Assembly: GCA_029204225.1 (NCBI GenBank) | Contig: CM055102.1 | Span: 4,110,279 to 4,174,278, forward strand | DNA: 64,000 bases | Reading direction: 5' to 3' | DNA from: Diphasiastrum complanatum | Taxonomy: Eukaryota; Streptophyta; Lycopodiopsida; Lycopodiales; Lycopodiaceae | Part shown: one piece after another, positions 1-10,442 of the stretch | How the letters are laid out: each line of letters starts with the position of its first letter | Position numbering within the stretch: the first letter of the stretch is position 1 | Translations under genes and position numbers: made by a program | Notes under the pieces: generated by a model | Databases searched by the model: none | Told to the model about the DNA's origin: nothing | The model's input: only the letters and a program-made list of their open reading frames with translations

Positions 1-185
1 TCCCATAAGGGATCCCGCTGTCTGGGCATTGCTAATAGCTATCTAGTGTCAACAAAACAATAACTGTATTAAATTCAGACTTCAAATTAAAAACTAATCC
101 TAAATTCTAATTTCAAAATGGTCAACCTATGCTCTAAGTTCTAACCTCAATCTATCCCTATCCTCTCTGTCTCTAGACTCTCTCT
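1..185. other. A/T-rich unassigned DNA
   Basis: No gene is seen. Short motifs such as TTCTAA and TTCAAA recur with slight changes, giving a cryptically simple sequence that leads into the microsatellites to the right. It lies in the intron or intergenic DNA upstream of the first visible exon at 5509. Confidence 0.4.
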
Positions 186-400
186 CTCTCAATCTCACAC
201 ACACACACACACGTCACGACAGTCTCAAGACACACACACACACCACACAGTGCACACACACAAACACACAAACAAAAACACAGTTAAAAGTTTAACACAC
301 CACCACACACACAAACACACCACCACACTCAAAGTTGATAGTTCACACACACTCCCTCTACTTCACAATGCACACAAACACACAAACACTCCCTCTCTTT

Positions 401-448
<48 letters not shown>

Positions 449-556
449 CAAACACACAAACACTCCCTCTCTTTCACACACACATCACACACACACAAAC
501 ACACAAACACTCCCTCTCTTTCACACACACACTCTCTCTCTCTCTCTCTCTCTCGG
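186..556. repeat. CA/CT microsatellite cluster
   Basis: Interrupted (CA)n and (CT)n tracts, with an uninterrupted AC run near 409-444 and a CT run near 532-554. A longer unit containing AAACACTCCCTCTCTTTCAC occurs three times (near 385, 459 and 505), so part of the block is a minisatellite built on the dinucleotide repeat. Reading frames here give only His/Thr/Ser/Leu low-complexity peptides and are not genes. Confidence 0.9.
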
Positions 557-599
557 GTTTTTCTAACGTGCCAAAGAGTGAAAGCACTCACCTCTCGGG

Positions 600-735
600 C
601 CCCCGCTGTATCGCAAAAAAATTTGCGATTTTTCACTAGTCGTTTTGAACAACGAAACGCCGTTTCGAAACAGGCCCGTTTTGTACGTTCCGTTTCGAAC
701 CCGTTTCAGCGTTCGAAACGCGTTTCGATGAAACA
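600..735. repeat. Palindromic GTTTCGAAAC-type repeat cluster
   Basis: About eight half-sites of CGTTTC or GAAACG, several joined as palindromes (CCGTTTCGAAAC, CCGTTTCGAAC, GTTCGAAACG), are packed into about 90 bases (641-730). An AT-rich stretch with TTTGCG/CGATTT symmetry precedes them. The arrangement resembles subterminal repeats of DNA transposons. It sits where the neighbouring copia fragment loses its coding similarity. Confidence 0.6.
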
Positions 736-764
736 CTGGTGGAGCCATCTGTATCGAATTCAAC

Positions 765-1055
765 CCTCCGACCTAAATCAGTGATTCTGATTCTGCTAAC
801 TGAGAGCAGATTTTTGATTAGATTTGGAACGTGGAGAACATTGGACAACAACTTGACTTCACCTTTCTGAAATTCGATCCTGACTGTTCCTTCACCCTCG
901 ATAGAATGAGATGAGTTGTCTCCAAGTTGCACAACTCGAGAGTGGTTGAATGACTTGTAATCCTTGAACCAGTCTTGATGGTGAGTCATATGTTGAGTTG
1001 CTCCAGAGTCTAGATACCAGGAATCGATATCTTGTTGTTCTTCGACCTTGGTCAT
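765..1055 (-). pseudogene. copia aspartic protease fragment
   Basis: The minus-strand reading contains the retroviral-type protease active site in the copia form (WYLDSGATQHMT), followed by the LGDNSSHSIEGEGTV block and LHVPNLIKNLLSVS, the usual protease to pre-integrase arrangement of copia polyproteins. The frame then runs into unrelated sequence rich in GTTTCG repeats. The catalytic Asp-Ser-Gly is intact but the rest of pol is missing, so this is a relic. Confidence 0.85.
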
Positions 1056-1129
1056 GAAAGCTGCTTCATCTTCCTCTTGTTGTTGGATCGAGTTACTGGT
1101 TGTAGCACTATGTGCTTGTTGTTGGAACT

Positions 1130-1720
1130 ACTACTTCTTCTCATTGTTGTATTTTAGAGTTCTGCAGTCCTTGACTTTATGACCAGTCCTCTTATAGTAT
1201 CTGCAGAATAGTTTCTGCGCTGGTTGGAATGATGAAGAGTTTGAATTCGCTGAACCAATTTGATCCAGACTGCATGTTGCTCTTCTTGTCAGGATAAGCT
1301 GACTTTGTAGATCTCTTGGATCTGAACTTCTAATTTTTTGAATATAGAGCTTGAGGATCCGATCCTGAGCCTGAGGAGGATGCAGTTCTTCTCATCTCCT
1401 CTTGTAGAAGCATCGAAATTACTCTTGATAGAGTGAGATGCTCCTGGGTCGAAATTGCCATGACCCAATTTTCATAGGCATTAGGTAGACTCGATAATAG
1501 AGTCATAACAGCATCGGAATCTTCTATGACTGAGCCAATTGCAGTCATCTGCTCCATAAGGTTTTTGAAAGTATTGAGATGCTTCGATAGCATCCACCTT
1601 GGAACATACTACATCTAAACTCTGTGAATCTTGACTGGTGTTGCTTGAGGATGCCGAATAGGTAGCAGAAACAAAGCAGTGTACGAAAAACTCTGCAAAA
1701 TCAAGCAACTAAAGTTCTTG
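1130..1720 (-). pseudogene. copia gag fragment (UBN2 type) with damaged zinc knuckle
   Basis: The segment near 1330-1593 reads MEQMTAIGSVIEDSDAVM and LLSSLPNAYENW, the conserved core of plant copia gag (UBN2/DUF4219 families). Downstream, at 1164-1206, the nucleocapsid knuckle reads C-x2-Y-x4-H-x4-C, so the second zinc-binding Cys has become Tyr. The frame changes near 1595, showing an indel. Gag would package element RNA in cytoplasmic particles; this copy cannot encode a complete one. Confidence 0.8.
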
Positions 1721-2114
1721 AAACAAAGCAAAGACAAGCTCTCAGCACCTCAAATCACTACACAAATAGGTTACCCTGAATTCCTAGAAGAACTGGATAG
1801 AATAGACCTCCCACAACCAACTTCTAACTACACATAGACTCTTTTTCTCCAAAAATCAGCAAACTAGGGTTTCAAACTGACAATTGACAAAAAACAATGG
1901 ATGATCACCGAATCGGAAGGCAAAAGACCCTACCCTATCAGTGACCTACCCCAAGAAGCTTATTGCAATTGACAGATCTGAAAAATACTGAGTATTGAAG
2001 AAGTTACAAACAGATTCGTAAATCCTCTGTGGGCTGGATTTTCACAAAAGCGAAGAGAATAATCAAGCCACGCAGTGGAATATGCACAAAGACTGCCAGA
2101 AGATCAGCAATAAT

Positions 2115-2187
2115 CCACCATAGGGCTTCAATCTGCTATCTTATGGACTCCAAATCTGCCAACAGATCACCTACAGTAGGGCGTTGG
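2115..2187 (-). repeat. Leader motif copies (CCAACGCCCTAC type)
   Basis: Between primer site and gag of this minus-strand copia, the sense strand carries CCAACGCCCTACTGTAG (2187-2171) and a weaker GAAGCCCTATGGTGG copy about 57 bases further on. The first is close to the motif repeated in the leaders of the Ty3-type elements at 9.2 and 34 kb. Confidence 0.55.
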
Positions 2188-2252
2188 CTCTCCAAGAATG
2201 CACCAAACCCTAACTGAAGATGCCAAATCCCACACAAGCCTCAAAAGCACCT

Positions 2253-2264
2253 GCTCTGATACCA
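2253..2264 (-). promoter_or_regulatory. Primer binding site, initiator Met tRNA
   Basis: Minus-strand TGGTATCAGAGC, complementary to the 3' end of plant initiator Met tRNA, three bases inside the LTR end. It marks the start of reverse transcription and fixes the element orientation. Confidence 0.9.
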
Positions 2265-2267
2265 AAC

Positions 2268-2803
2268 TGTTACGCACAAGCACACAAAACCTAAGTAAAT
2301 ACACAATATCACCCAACAAATTCGTCACTGTATCAATCTCAAACAAATATACATAGACCAACAAGCAAACATGAGAGCTCTGTTGCAAGTCTCCTCCCAA
2401 CCATAGCTGCATAGGAATACCATAGGGAATGCCTGGCAAGGCTTGCACTATATCCCCTCAAGCACCCCTTAACCCTGACACATCCAAACGTCGACACATG
2501 GCAAACTCCATGCACAGTCGACACTTGCCTCTTGGCAGTACCTTGACACATAGGTGGACAGTCTGACATGTGTTACTCATGCATTGGACCAAGTGTCCCA
2601 ATGAGCATATGACACATGGCCTGTCCGTCCATTGACCGCCGTCCGACAAGTGTCACTCATACACTGGACCAAGTGTCCCAGTGAGCATATGACACGTGTC
2701 ACGTTGACCGGTCAACCCTTCCTACTTTTTAGGAGGTTAGTCTAGCAAACTTTCAATGAGACCTAGTAGCCCCTTGGCCATCTCGGAATTAGTCACTATA
2801 ACA
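2268..2803 (-). repeat. copia 5' LTR
   Basis: On the plus strand it begins TGTTACG beside the primer site and can be closed at CTATAACA, giving TGTTA/TAACA inverted ends and about 536 bp. The outer end is inferred from these inverted ends only, as no second LTR copy is present to confirm it. Confidence 0.55.
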
Positions 2804-3335
2804 AATATTTACATTGCAATTTACAATTGTCTCCATAGGCCGGTGACTTAGCCATTTATAATTTAATAATTACGATTTACAATTTACATTGGGCAAGGGA
2901 TTCAAAGTACATGTGACATCACACCTCTACGAGACAACACAACTAGTCCAATTTGAGTATACAAAATACCAGATAACTCTAATCTAAACTCAATAGGGTT
3001 GTCGTCCACGTTGTTTTAGGTCGCAATTGTCTGAAATCTACTTGTTGTGGGTTTGAACTAGAGTAGGTACTATCTACAAGTAGCTAAAGCGCCAAATAGG
3101 CTATGGAGGTGTGTAGAAATCTGCAAAAAACTAGTATTGTGGACTCCAACCAGGGTAGTGACTATTTGTAGGCAATAGCAAGTTGTAAGACAACGTTTTC
3201 AGGCAATGGTTGGCTGCAGGAGGTGCGTTGGTGTTACGTACCCATAAGGGCATGTGACGGAACACTTGAGATGACGGTCTCATTCTATGGGACAGAACAC
3301 TGGTTTGGAGCTATAGGTCAATTTGGTGCCACGTG
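2804..3335. other. Unassigned DNA
   Basis: No coding similarity or clear repeat is recognised. It contains a TGTTACGTACCC stretch near 3233 that could be the start of the LTR-like repeat which follows, but no partner end was found. Confidence 0.3.
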
Positions 3336-3712
3336 TCAATGTTCTATTCGTGTGAGGTGTCACTTTGATTAATGTTATGGACTCACGTAAGTGTGCACAA
3401 CTGACGTGTGTCATTGGTTAGGCATGATCCCTTTGGTCGGAGATGACCCCACCTAGTCTATGTATATAGAGTGGGATCTCCAAGAGCTTGTTATTCATTC
3501 TTTCCTGGAGAATGAAGAGCTCTTCCACTGGTGGTCAGGTTGGGACGATAATCTAGGCCTCATGATGTAGGTAGGTGAGAGTTGAAGATAAGGTACGGTG
3601 GTGTGGGACATCGTGGCTTATCGGAGATCTGAACTTGCTTGAAGGTGGTCTATGGCTTTAATGTACGAGGGAGAGGTGACAATACCTCTATGGTTGGTCA
3701 GTAACGAAGCGC
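3336..3712 (+). repeat. LTR-like repeat, copy A, with TATA box
   Basis: Contains CTATGTATATAGAG (about 3459) followed by GAATGAAGAGCTCTTCC and GGTGGTCTAT blocks. The same order of blocks is found in inverted orientation at 6660-6950. The TATA motif and following transcribed-like segment suggest the U3/R part of an old LTR. Terminal TG/CA ends and target duplications were not resolved. Confidence 0.5.
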
Positions 3713-5508
3713 AAAAGCCAAATTTGCTTTCAATTGGCCAAGAATCTTGTATACCATGCAAGGACAAAACAACTTGTGCTGGATCAGCACTTTATATGAG
3801 CGCAAGTGCATAGTGAATCCAGCTTGAGTATTGCAAAATTGATGACAAAATTGTCGACAATTTTATTGAACCACTTAATAAAGATAAATATGAAAAATTC
3901 AAGTTGGTAGAAGTTAGATTGAACAAAATAACAGGCGGGGTGTTGAATTATAATGCCTATCTCACTTCTAATGGCTAGTTAAACCTCGTTAATGCAATTT
4001 GTGCAAATGTAATGGGGGCATCAAAAGTGCTTTGGAACCTCCCATTCTGTAACTTAATAGGTTTAGTGCAAGTGGGCCCAAGTGGCCAAGTAGCTCAAGC
4101 TCATGGTGACACCTCATACTATCTGATGCATGTACTTAAGGAGCTTCCATTAGAGGAATTCTGAATCCAATAAAGACCCTATAAGGAATGCCATGTAGAT
4201 TGAAAGAGTTTATTAATGTAAATTACCAAAATCAATTCAGAGGGTATCGTTGGAAAGTCTCGTCGAGTGCAATCGGAGCTACAGTTAAAAAATTGTACTA
4301 TTTTTAATGACAAATTGCATATTACACTATGAATAACATGTCATGCTTGCGGGCTGCCCCCGACGCCGAATAATATTGTTATTAAGAAACTTTTATTTCA
4401 ATTTTAATGAGCTACGTTATGTAGATTTCAAATTTGAGTCTTTTGATTGGTCCATGTGTAATATAATTTTGAGAAAAAGTATAAAGAGAATCTTTGCAAG
4501 GAATCTTTTTTGGATTAGGAACTCCTTTAATGCTCACAGGGGTTAGGTGGCTTCCCCCACCTTTCCCTCGCTCTGACTATTAATTTGAGTTGTTTCAAAT
4601 TCTAGATGTGAGGTGCTTAAGCAATTCTTATGTGTTTGATGCTTTCTCTACGCTTCCATATTTAGCTTCTCTTAAAGTGATAAAGATATCACATAGCTAG
4701 GGCCTGAAATTTGTCAGTACTATATACTTGAGGGTCCTTAAAAAATCAAAAGCCTTTGGACACCCTAAGGTAAAAAGTTGTCGTAATAATTATTTATGGT
4801 CAAAGCTCAAGGGTCCTTGGTCAACCCTCAAGGTTCTAGTTCAATTAACAAGCTCATTTGTGATAGCTTACCAATTGATGGTACTTAGCAAATTACAAGT
4901 GGGCACTAAGGACCACTAAGTCCTACAATGATGTATAAGAGTTGTGCGTTCCTAGAAACTATAATTAAATTCTACTTTTTTCCTATCTTGTGATAAAGGT
5001 ATGCTTTTCTCCTGTTGTGTTGTGAGTTTGAGTTTTGTGGTTTTCAAGAATGCTCTTTCAACTGGTACTATATGTTTGATCTAAATCACTGTGTTTTGTT
5101 TCTATTAAGCCCTGAAGGCTTCAAATTCGTTTTTCTAGAGTTCACCTCCTAGTTCATGATCTCCAAAAAAATTGTTGACCCAGTAGATATGTCTATCTTA
5201 ACTCATATCTACCTATATACATGTGAATAACCAACAAATTTGTGCACCATATGACATGAGAACATCTAGTTCATTTTAAGATGGAGTTAATGGATTTAAC
5301 AATCTCACATGTTGACAGTGAACTTAATGCAATTAATATTATGTATCATTGCTATTATATACATGCAACCCTAGCAAGCATTTTGCCCTAATGTAAATTC
5401 ATCATAGGACCCTAGTTTATGTAAAAACTGGTGACTATGAGTTGATGTTTTAGACTTATCTTGTCTATGGTGCATTGCTAACGTTTGGTTTGGTTGATTG
5501 GTTTGCAG
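3713..5508. other. Intronic DNA upstream of the first visible exon
   Basis: No coding similarity apart from the exon that begins at 5509. Upstream exons of the transferase gene were looked for (a segment encoding the glycine-rich GGLNQQR-like block expected just before) and not found. The last bases end in a normal acceptor, TGGTTTGCAG. Confidence 0.4.
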
Positions 5509-5597
5509 TTTTGTGATGGTATTTCTGTAGCCCGGCTCTTAAATGCGACCTTGATGCTGCCTCGGTTTCATACATCTAATTATTGGAATGAAACGAG
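5509..5597 (+). CDS. O-fucosyltransferase-like gene, internal exon
   Basis: An 89-base exon encodes FCDGISVARLLNATLMLPRF and then HTSNYWNET, the conserved segment near the start of the GDP-fucose O-fucosyltransferase domain of plant proteins (the A-x-LLNATL-x-P block). It is bounded by acceptor TTTGCAG and donor GAG/GTTTGT. It ends two bases into a codon, which is completed to Ser by the first base of the exon at 46519, giving the family sequence WNETSGFADIFD. The donor-to-acceptor distance is about 40.9 kb. Exons for the N-terminal cytosolic tail, membrane anchor and first part of the domain are not in the window. The protein would be a Golgi type II membrane glycosyltransferase, inferred from the family. 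Confidence 0.8.
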
Positions 5598-5944
5598 GTT
5601 TGTTTTTGAAAAACTATGTCAAAGCTCAATCGTACTTCCATGGTTGGTTCTTACATCCTAGTGAAAGTGAAACGTGTTTTGGTAGAGATCAAGATTGCTT
5701 ATTGAGTTTTGGAAGAATGTCGAAGGTGAATCATTTTTATGTTTCATAATAACCCCAATGAAAAAATATTTCTTTCTTAAATGACAATTGCATCTAGTTG
5801 TTTGATGTTTTGAATTAGTGGTCTTGAGACTTTGATTCAAGGGTATTTGTTAACGCTGTTTAAGGCTAATGTCCCTGTTATCTACATCCACTTTTAGTTA
5901 TGCAAAGAGTCACAATATGTGTTGATGTGCTTCTTAGGCTTTGA

Positions 5945-6470
5945 ACAAAATCTGCATCTCTCTCAGAGCCTGGTTTTTTAGGCAGTACCTTCCGTTCTTC
6001 CTAGCGCCCAGTTTGGAGGTCATTTCGACACATATTTTATTAGCAATTGTTTGCTGGTTTTTGGTCTAGCCATTACATCACTCTCTTTGCAACCGTAGTT
6101 TGAGCTACCTTGCTGAATTTATGTGGTAGCTTGCCCACCTATTTCCAGAGCCCTACTTGGAGGTGGTATTTATATACTTTTGCTCACTTTTGCTTGTTGG
6201 TTTTTAGGCTCTTTTTGCAATACCATCATCTTTTTTGGAAGCTATTTGCTGGTTTTGGGGCAGCAACTAGTTTGTACCTATCTTTCGCTATATTTCCCTT
6301 CTGCGTGCTCTACAAAGCTAATTCAATCTGTAATAGGAATGAACTATCTTTCTTGCTTGGTGCTCTATTTGGTGGACATTTTGGTAGCTTCTTCACCGCC
6401 TACCACTTGGTATCATGATTTTTGGTGTCTGCATAGAGCCTAAGCTAAAGTGACGACTTGTGTGCTCTCC
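5945..6470 (+). repeat. Decayed retroelement leader with CCAGxGCCC motifs
   Basis: T-rich DNA with CCTAGCGCCCAG at 6000 and CCAGAGCCCTAC at 6145, spaced by 145 bases, about twice the 70-base spacing seen in the element at 34-38 kb. It ends in TAGAGCCTA then GTGACGAC, a pair also found at the end of the leader at 35.3 kb. A possible decayed primer site (TCTCAGAGCC) lies near 5960. The long hydrophobic reading frames here are products of T-rich DNA, not genes. Confidence 0.5.
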
Positions 6471-6659
6471 CTCAGGGTTTGTGCTTTTTCGCATACTTTC
6501 TTGTTTTAAAAGCATTTATCTTCGTTTGGTTTACATCTTGTTGTTTGTTCTATAGATAGGCTATAGGCCCACGACAATGGATTGTGCCTCATCCCAAAAT
6601 GAAGATGAGAGCACCACTTCTATGAATCCCCATCGTCGAAGCCGACCTAAGTAAGGACA

Positions 6660-6950
6660 CAATCAGGTGATGACGCTCTGAAACCGCCCATCCAGAGGTA
6701 CTGCCACCTGGAGCTATAGACCACCATCAAGCATGCTAAGGTCTCTTCCAAGCTACAATGTCCCATACCACCACAGCCTAGCGTCAACCCTCGCATACGT
6801 CCATCTCTGGCCTAACCATGTGGGAAGAGCTCTTCATTTTCCCAGTGAGAATGGATGCCTAGCTTGTAGAGATCCACCTCTATATACATAGTACGGGCGG
6901 GGCCATCTCCACCAACATGGTCACATCATAACCATGGGCACGCATCGATT
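6660..6950 (-). repeat. LTR-like repeat, copy B (inverted)
   Basis: The reverse complement shares CTATGTATATAGAG, GAATGAAGAGCTCTTCC-like and GGTGGTCTAT blocks in the same order with 3336-3712, with many substitutions and small gaps. The two copies face in opposite directions about 3 kb apart, so they are not the paired LTRs of one normal element. Confidence 0.5.
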
Positions 6951-8819
6951 GTGCACGCTATTGTCGGTGAGCAACTCAAACCTTCTGCCCTTGGGCTCTT
7001 GTGATGCCCCCCACTGCACCCATTCATTCGAACCGATCATCTGCCTCAAGCTTGCATGAACTTTCAAAAGTTGAGTATGAACATAAATGCAAACCTACAC
7101 AATGCATTCCAAATTTGCATTCCCAAGGTCCTTGGCCTCTTGGTGATGAATTTCACCGAGGACCGCCGTCCTGTGTCAAGAACCTCCTTGATCCATGGTA
7201 TGTTGGCTACATCCTCGACCAGGAGGTGTAGGCAACGTATAGCCCAAGGCGTCCAAAAATTGTGGGGATAGGTTTCATCAATGAGCCAACCCATGGCCAC
7301 AAAATTTGGCGCATTGTTTGTGTTAACCTGTATGGTGCACAAAATTCAAATGATTGGTCATTCAACATTAAAGAATCAACATTGTCAATTGATCATTCGA
7401 TTGTTTATAGTGAACATTGTACAAAGCATTGAGCAATGAGCACATCAAAATCTTAGTAGATACTAGAGTCATGAGTCAACTGTCATAGTGAACTATGGCA
7501 ACTTAGAGCTGGCTCATGAGAGTTTCAACTTCCAAAGTGGAACTTGAAACTTGGAAGTTGAAATTTTTGAATTGGAACTACAAGGAAACTTAATCTAGGC
7601 TTGAGTGAAACTTTTAAGTAATAAGCTTAAGCCTCATTTAAATGTTTATTGCAGCTTGGATCGATTATACCTGTACGACGTGTCATGGCCCCACCTCCTC
7701 AATGGCAGTTTGAATATGGCGAAACATGTACTCGCCAGTCACTGCTACCCCAGAGGTGTTGATGGATCTCAAAGACAGACACCAAGATATTCAATATGTG
7801 GTGCTTCCATGGATCGCTCCAACCATTCGATATGATGGTGCAACCATACCTAGTTCACAGCAACCGATTCTGAAATTTCTAGCAATCATCAATGTCAAAT
7901 GATCAAGATTCAAGATACCATTATGAATCTTGAGAACTGAAAGTTAAACGTTCATATGGATTATGAGTCGTGACATATGTCACCTTGAAAGTTACTGGTC
8001 ACTACTTAAAAGTTAGAACTTTCAACTTAGTACTTATTGCTTAATACTTAAAAGCAAATCTGAAACTTGAAAGACAAAACAAAAAATAAAAGGGGGCAAT
8101 GGGCATAGACTCTAGAGTATTAGAGTTCTTAGTGCATAGTACATATTGGGCCCATACCCTCCTAAGGGGCCCTAGCTGCTCATCAACTCATCAACTGCTC
8201 CTCGCTAAACAACAAGTCATATCATCCTGAGATACTCACTGGAAGGCCCTGGCCACACCTGCCCGATCGTGCTCACTATGGTCATCATCTTCCTCCATGT
8301 CGGGGTCTTAGCAAGATGAAATGGGAGGTCACAGGTGTAGAATCACTGTCAGGCTGCAACCTTTGTGTCTGCCATTGCTTTGGGAGTTAATTCTTGACTC
8401 TAGTCTCTTACTAGTTAGTAGTAACTAGTAAGTACTAAGTAGTACTAATTATTTATTTCTAAAGTCTAATTAGATAGTAGATACTAGTCTCTAGATAGTA
8501 GCAAAGTACTAAATAGATACTAGATAGATGTTACAACTTACTATTTAGATAGATCATAGACCTAAGACATTTAGAATCCAAATTACTAGATTAATCATTA
8601 GAATCTTAGATTCAAAATTCATTTAGATTTATCATAATAGGTAACAGAATCCAGACTATATATATTAACATTTATATAGTTACAACTTACTAGTGTATAC
8701 TATATGGATAGTATATAGTACTATTAACTATATACATGTAACATCATATTAGATACAATTCAAATTGTGAATTATAAATTGAAATTTGATTCAATATTAA
8801 ATACAATGTTGAATCCATA
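6951..8819. other. Unassigned intronic DNA, AT-rich and cryptically simple
   Basis: No gene is recognised. From about 7370 to 7560 and 7860 to 8080, words such as TTGAAACTT and AACTTTCAA recur. From 8400 to 8800 the sequence is dominated by ACTAGT, TAGTAC and TAGATA words. The same kind of sequence precedes the GGTACC palindrome cluster at 39 kb. Confidence 0.4.
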
Positions 8820-8828
8820 ATACCTCGT

Positions 8829-8896
8829 GGTACCACTGGTATGGTACCGCCGGTATGGTACCGCCCTGGGATCCGCGATACCAGGGCGGTACCATT
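8829..8896. repeat. GGTACC palindrome cluster with perfect hairpin
   Basis: Five GGTA(C/T) units lie within 70 bases. ATGGTACCGCCCTGG (8855-8869) and its exact reverse complement (8881-8895) form a 15-bp perfect inverted repeat around an 11-base loop. A similar cluster of GGTACCGCGG units lies at 39034-39102, just upstream of the hAT gene. Such clusters are typical of subterminal transposase-binding regions, but no terminal inverted repeat was found here. Confidence 0.65.
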
Positions 8897-9019
8897 TTTA
8901 ATAATTTGTTTTTGTATATTAACTACTAAAAAAGGACAAAAAAAAGTAAAAAAAGGGGGTTCTGGGTGTAAAAAAAGAGGGTACAGTACATGGGCACTGT
9001 TGCAGGGGACTGTTGCAGT

Positions 9020-9188
9020 GGCACATGGGCACTGCGAGTGAGCAGACCGAGGGGCCAATGGGAGACCAACACAGGGGGGTAGCATCAAATGGGGGCAAGT
9101 ACAGAGGCACATGGGCATTGTGGTTGAGCAGACCATGGGCCCAATGGGAGACCAACACAGGGGGGGAGCATCACATGGGGGCAGGTAC
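9020..9188. repeat. 86-bp tandem repeat, interrupted by the Ty3 insertion
   Basis: Two units starting GGCACATGGGC (9020 and 9106) share most of their 86 bases. After the Ty3 element and its target duplication are removed, a third unit start (GGCACATGG at 15609) falls exactly 86 bases after the second. The element therefore inserted inside a short tandem array. Confidence 0.75.
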
Positions 9189-9546
9189 TGTTACGAGCTC
9201 GTAACCAGTGCCGAACCCTAGAGAACACAGATAGGTCAGATACCACAGTCAGGGTCGTGTCCAGCGTACATGACCAACAGGGCAAGACAGTGTGAGTAGT
9301 GTGCCCCAGCACGGTCCATAGCCATGGCGGGCCTAACACAGCCTAGGGACCCTGTCAGCAGGATAGGGCCCCCAGTTGGGTCCCGACGTGCAGTCGGCCA
9401 CGTCAGTGCCACGTGGCCGACACTTGGCAGTTGCATGCTACCAGTCCTCACACTGGGCTAGGAGGGGCTTACTCTATATCAGGGAGTAGGCAAGGTTGGG
9501 TGGATCAGTTAATGTTTGCCCTACTGTGGTGTTAGGATCTATTACA
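9189..9546 (+). repeat. Ty3 5' LTR (358 bp)
   Basis: Begins TGTTACG and ends ATTACA. Bases 9190-9205 (GTTACGAGCTCGTAAC) form a perfect 16-base palindrome at the very start. A possible TATA-like CTATATC lies near 9472, about 75 bases before the LTR end. Confidence 0.97.
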
Positions 9547-9547
9547 C

Positions 9548-9560
9548 TGGTATCAGAGCC
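9548..9560 (+). promoter_or_regulatory. Primer binding site, initiator Met tRNA
   Basis: TGGTATCAGAGCC, one base after the LTR end. It primes minus-strand synthesis. Confidence 0.95.
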
Positions 9561-10442
9561 ATCTCCATCCTAGGGAGTTTAGGAGCAGCAGTAGAGAAAG
9601 CTATCAGAAGATAGGAAGTGTTTCTCAGGTTCTCAGGAAAGATTAGAGGAGGAGAATCGCTGTAGGTGCAGCCTTCAAACCCTTGAAATTCACTGAGAAT
9701 TTACAGTTGTAGGAAGTAGAATTCCTTCTGTAGGTAAATCGCTGGAAAGGCAGCAATCTATATCAGATTTCAGACATCTGATAGGAGATTTTAGAAAGGA
9801 TTTAGAGTAGAAACCAGCGAGCAGGTCCATCGCTGTGGGATCAGACATCTACCTCTGAAATTTCAGAGAAATCCAAGGAAGTTTGAGGGGTTTTCAAGCA
9901 AATTTTCTTAGCAGGGCCAGCGCTGGACAGGGAGGTGAAAAATTGGTTTTTCATCACTGTTTTTGAGAATTTTTCAGTAGTTTGAATATCAAACTAGATT
10001 GCCACAGACCAGCGACCTACTACTTGAAGTCAGATCAGAGTTTCAAGCAAGTTTTGGGCCTTAAATTTTAGAAAATTGGGCCAGACAGGTGGCTGTACAG
10101 CCAGCGAGGGTAGGGAGACACCAAAATCAGAAATTGAAATACTTTTTGGGTCTCAAATCAGAAGTAAAGGAGCCAGTTGGATTGCAATCAGACCAGCGAG
10201 CTACTATCCTCAAAAAACCAGGAAATTTAGCACCGTTTTGAAGCTTCAAACTGGCATTTTTCGGAACAGCAGGTCTGAAATCTTGGGGAAAAGACCTGAA
10301 AGGGTTCCTCTTCATTCTTTCTTTGGAAGTACAGTCCTCAGAAACAGCTAAGTCATCTTTCCTTTCCCTTGTACAGTTGTAAATTAGTCTTTTAGACTTT
10401 TTTTCCTTTAGAAGTTAAGGTAGCTCTCTTTCAGTTTCGAAG
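9561..10442 (+). repeat. Ty3 untranslated leader with CCAGCG motif every 92 bp
   Basis: CCAGCG occurs at 9814, 9917, 10009, 10101 and 10193 (spacings 103, 92, 92, 92). Two copies continue as CCAGCGACCTACTAC and CCAGCGAGCTACTATCC. The reverse form TCGCTG occurs near 9656, 9739 and 9829. The intervals are T-rich and only loosely similar, so this is an old minisatellite whose short GC core has stayed recognisable. The same core recurs in leaders of other elements in the window. Confidence 0.8.

Larger units (their letters stand above)
740..2803 (-). mobile_element. Ty1/copia retrotransposon, 5' fragment (LTR, leader, gag, protease start)
   Basis: Read on the minus strand, an LTR (2803-2268) is followed by a primer site, an untranslated leader, a UBN2-type gag, a zinc knuckle and the start of the aspartic protease. 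Similarity then stops near 770. Integrase, RT, RNase H and the 3' LTR are absent, so the copy is truncated. A related fragment of the same gag-protease family lies at 60.3-61.2 kb on the opposite strand. It probably sits in the intron upstream of the exon at 5509. Confidence 0.85.

Noticed and set aside
250-784. Long His/Thr-rich reading frames
   Set aside because: They are translations of CA/CT microsatellites without codon structure.
2253-2264. TGGTATCAGAGC sites as tRNA fragments
   Set aside because: They are primer binding sites next to LTR ends. No cloverleaf-forming tRNA gene was found in the window.
6110-6443. Hydrophobic frames that look like membrane proteins
   Set aside because: Two overlapping frames are both hydrophobic because the DNA is T-rich. 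The region fits a decayed retroelement leader.
9085-9451. Minus-strand ORFs shared with 15208-15505
   Set aside because: They are antisense readings of the Ty3 LTRs and repeat only because the LTRs repeat.
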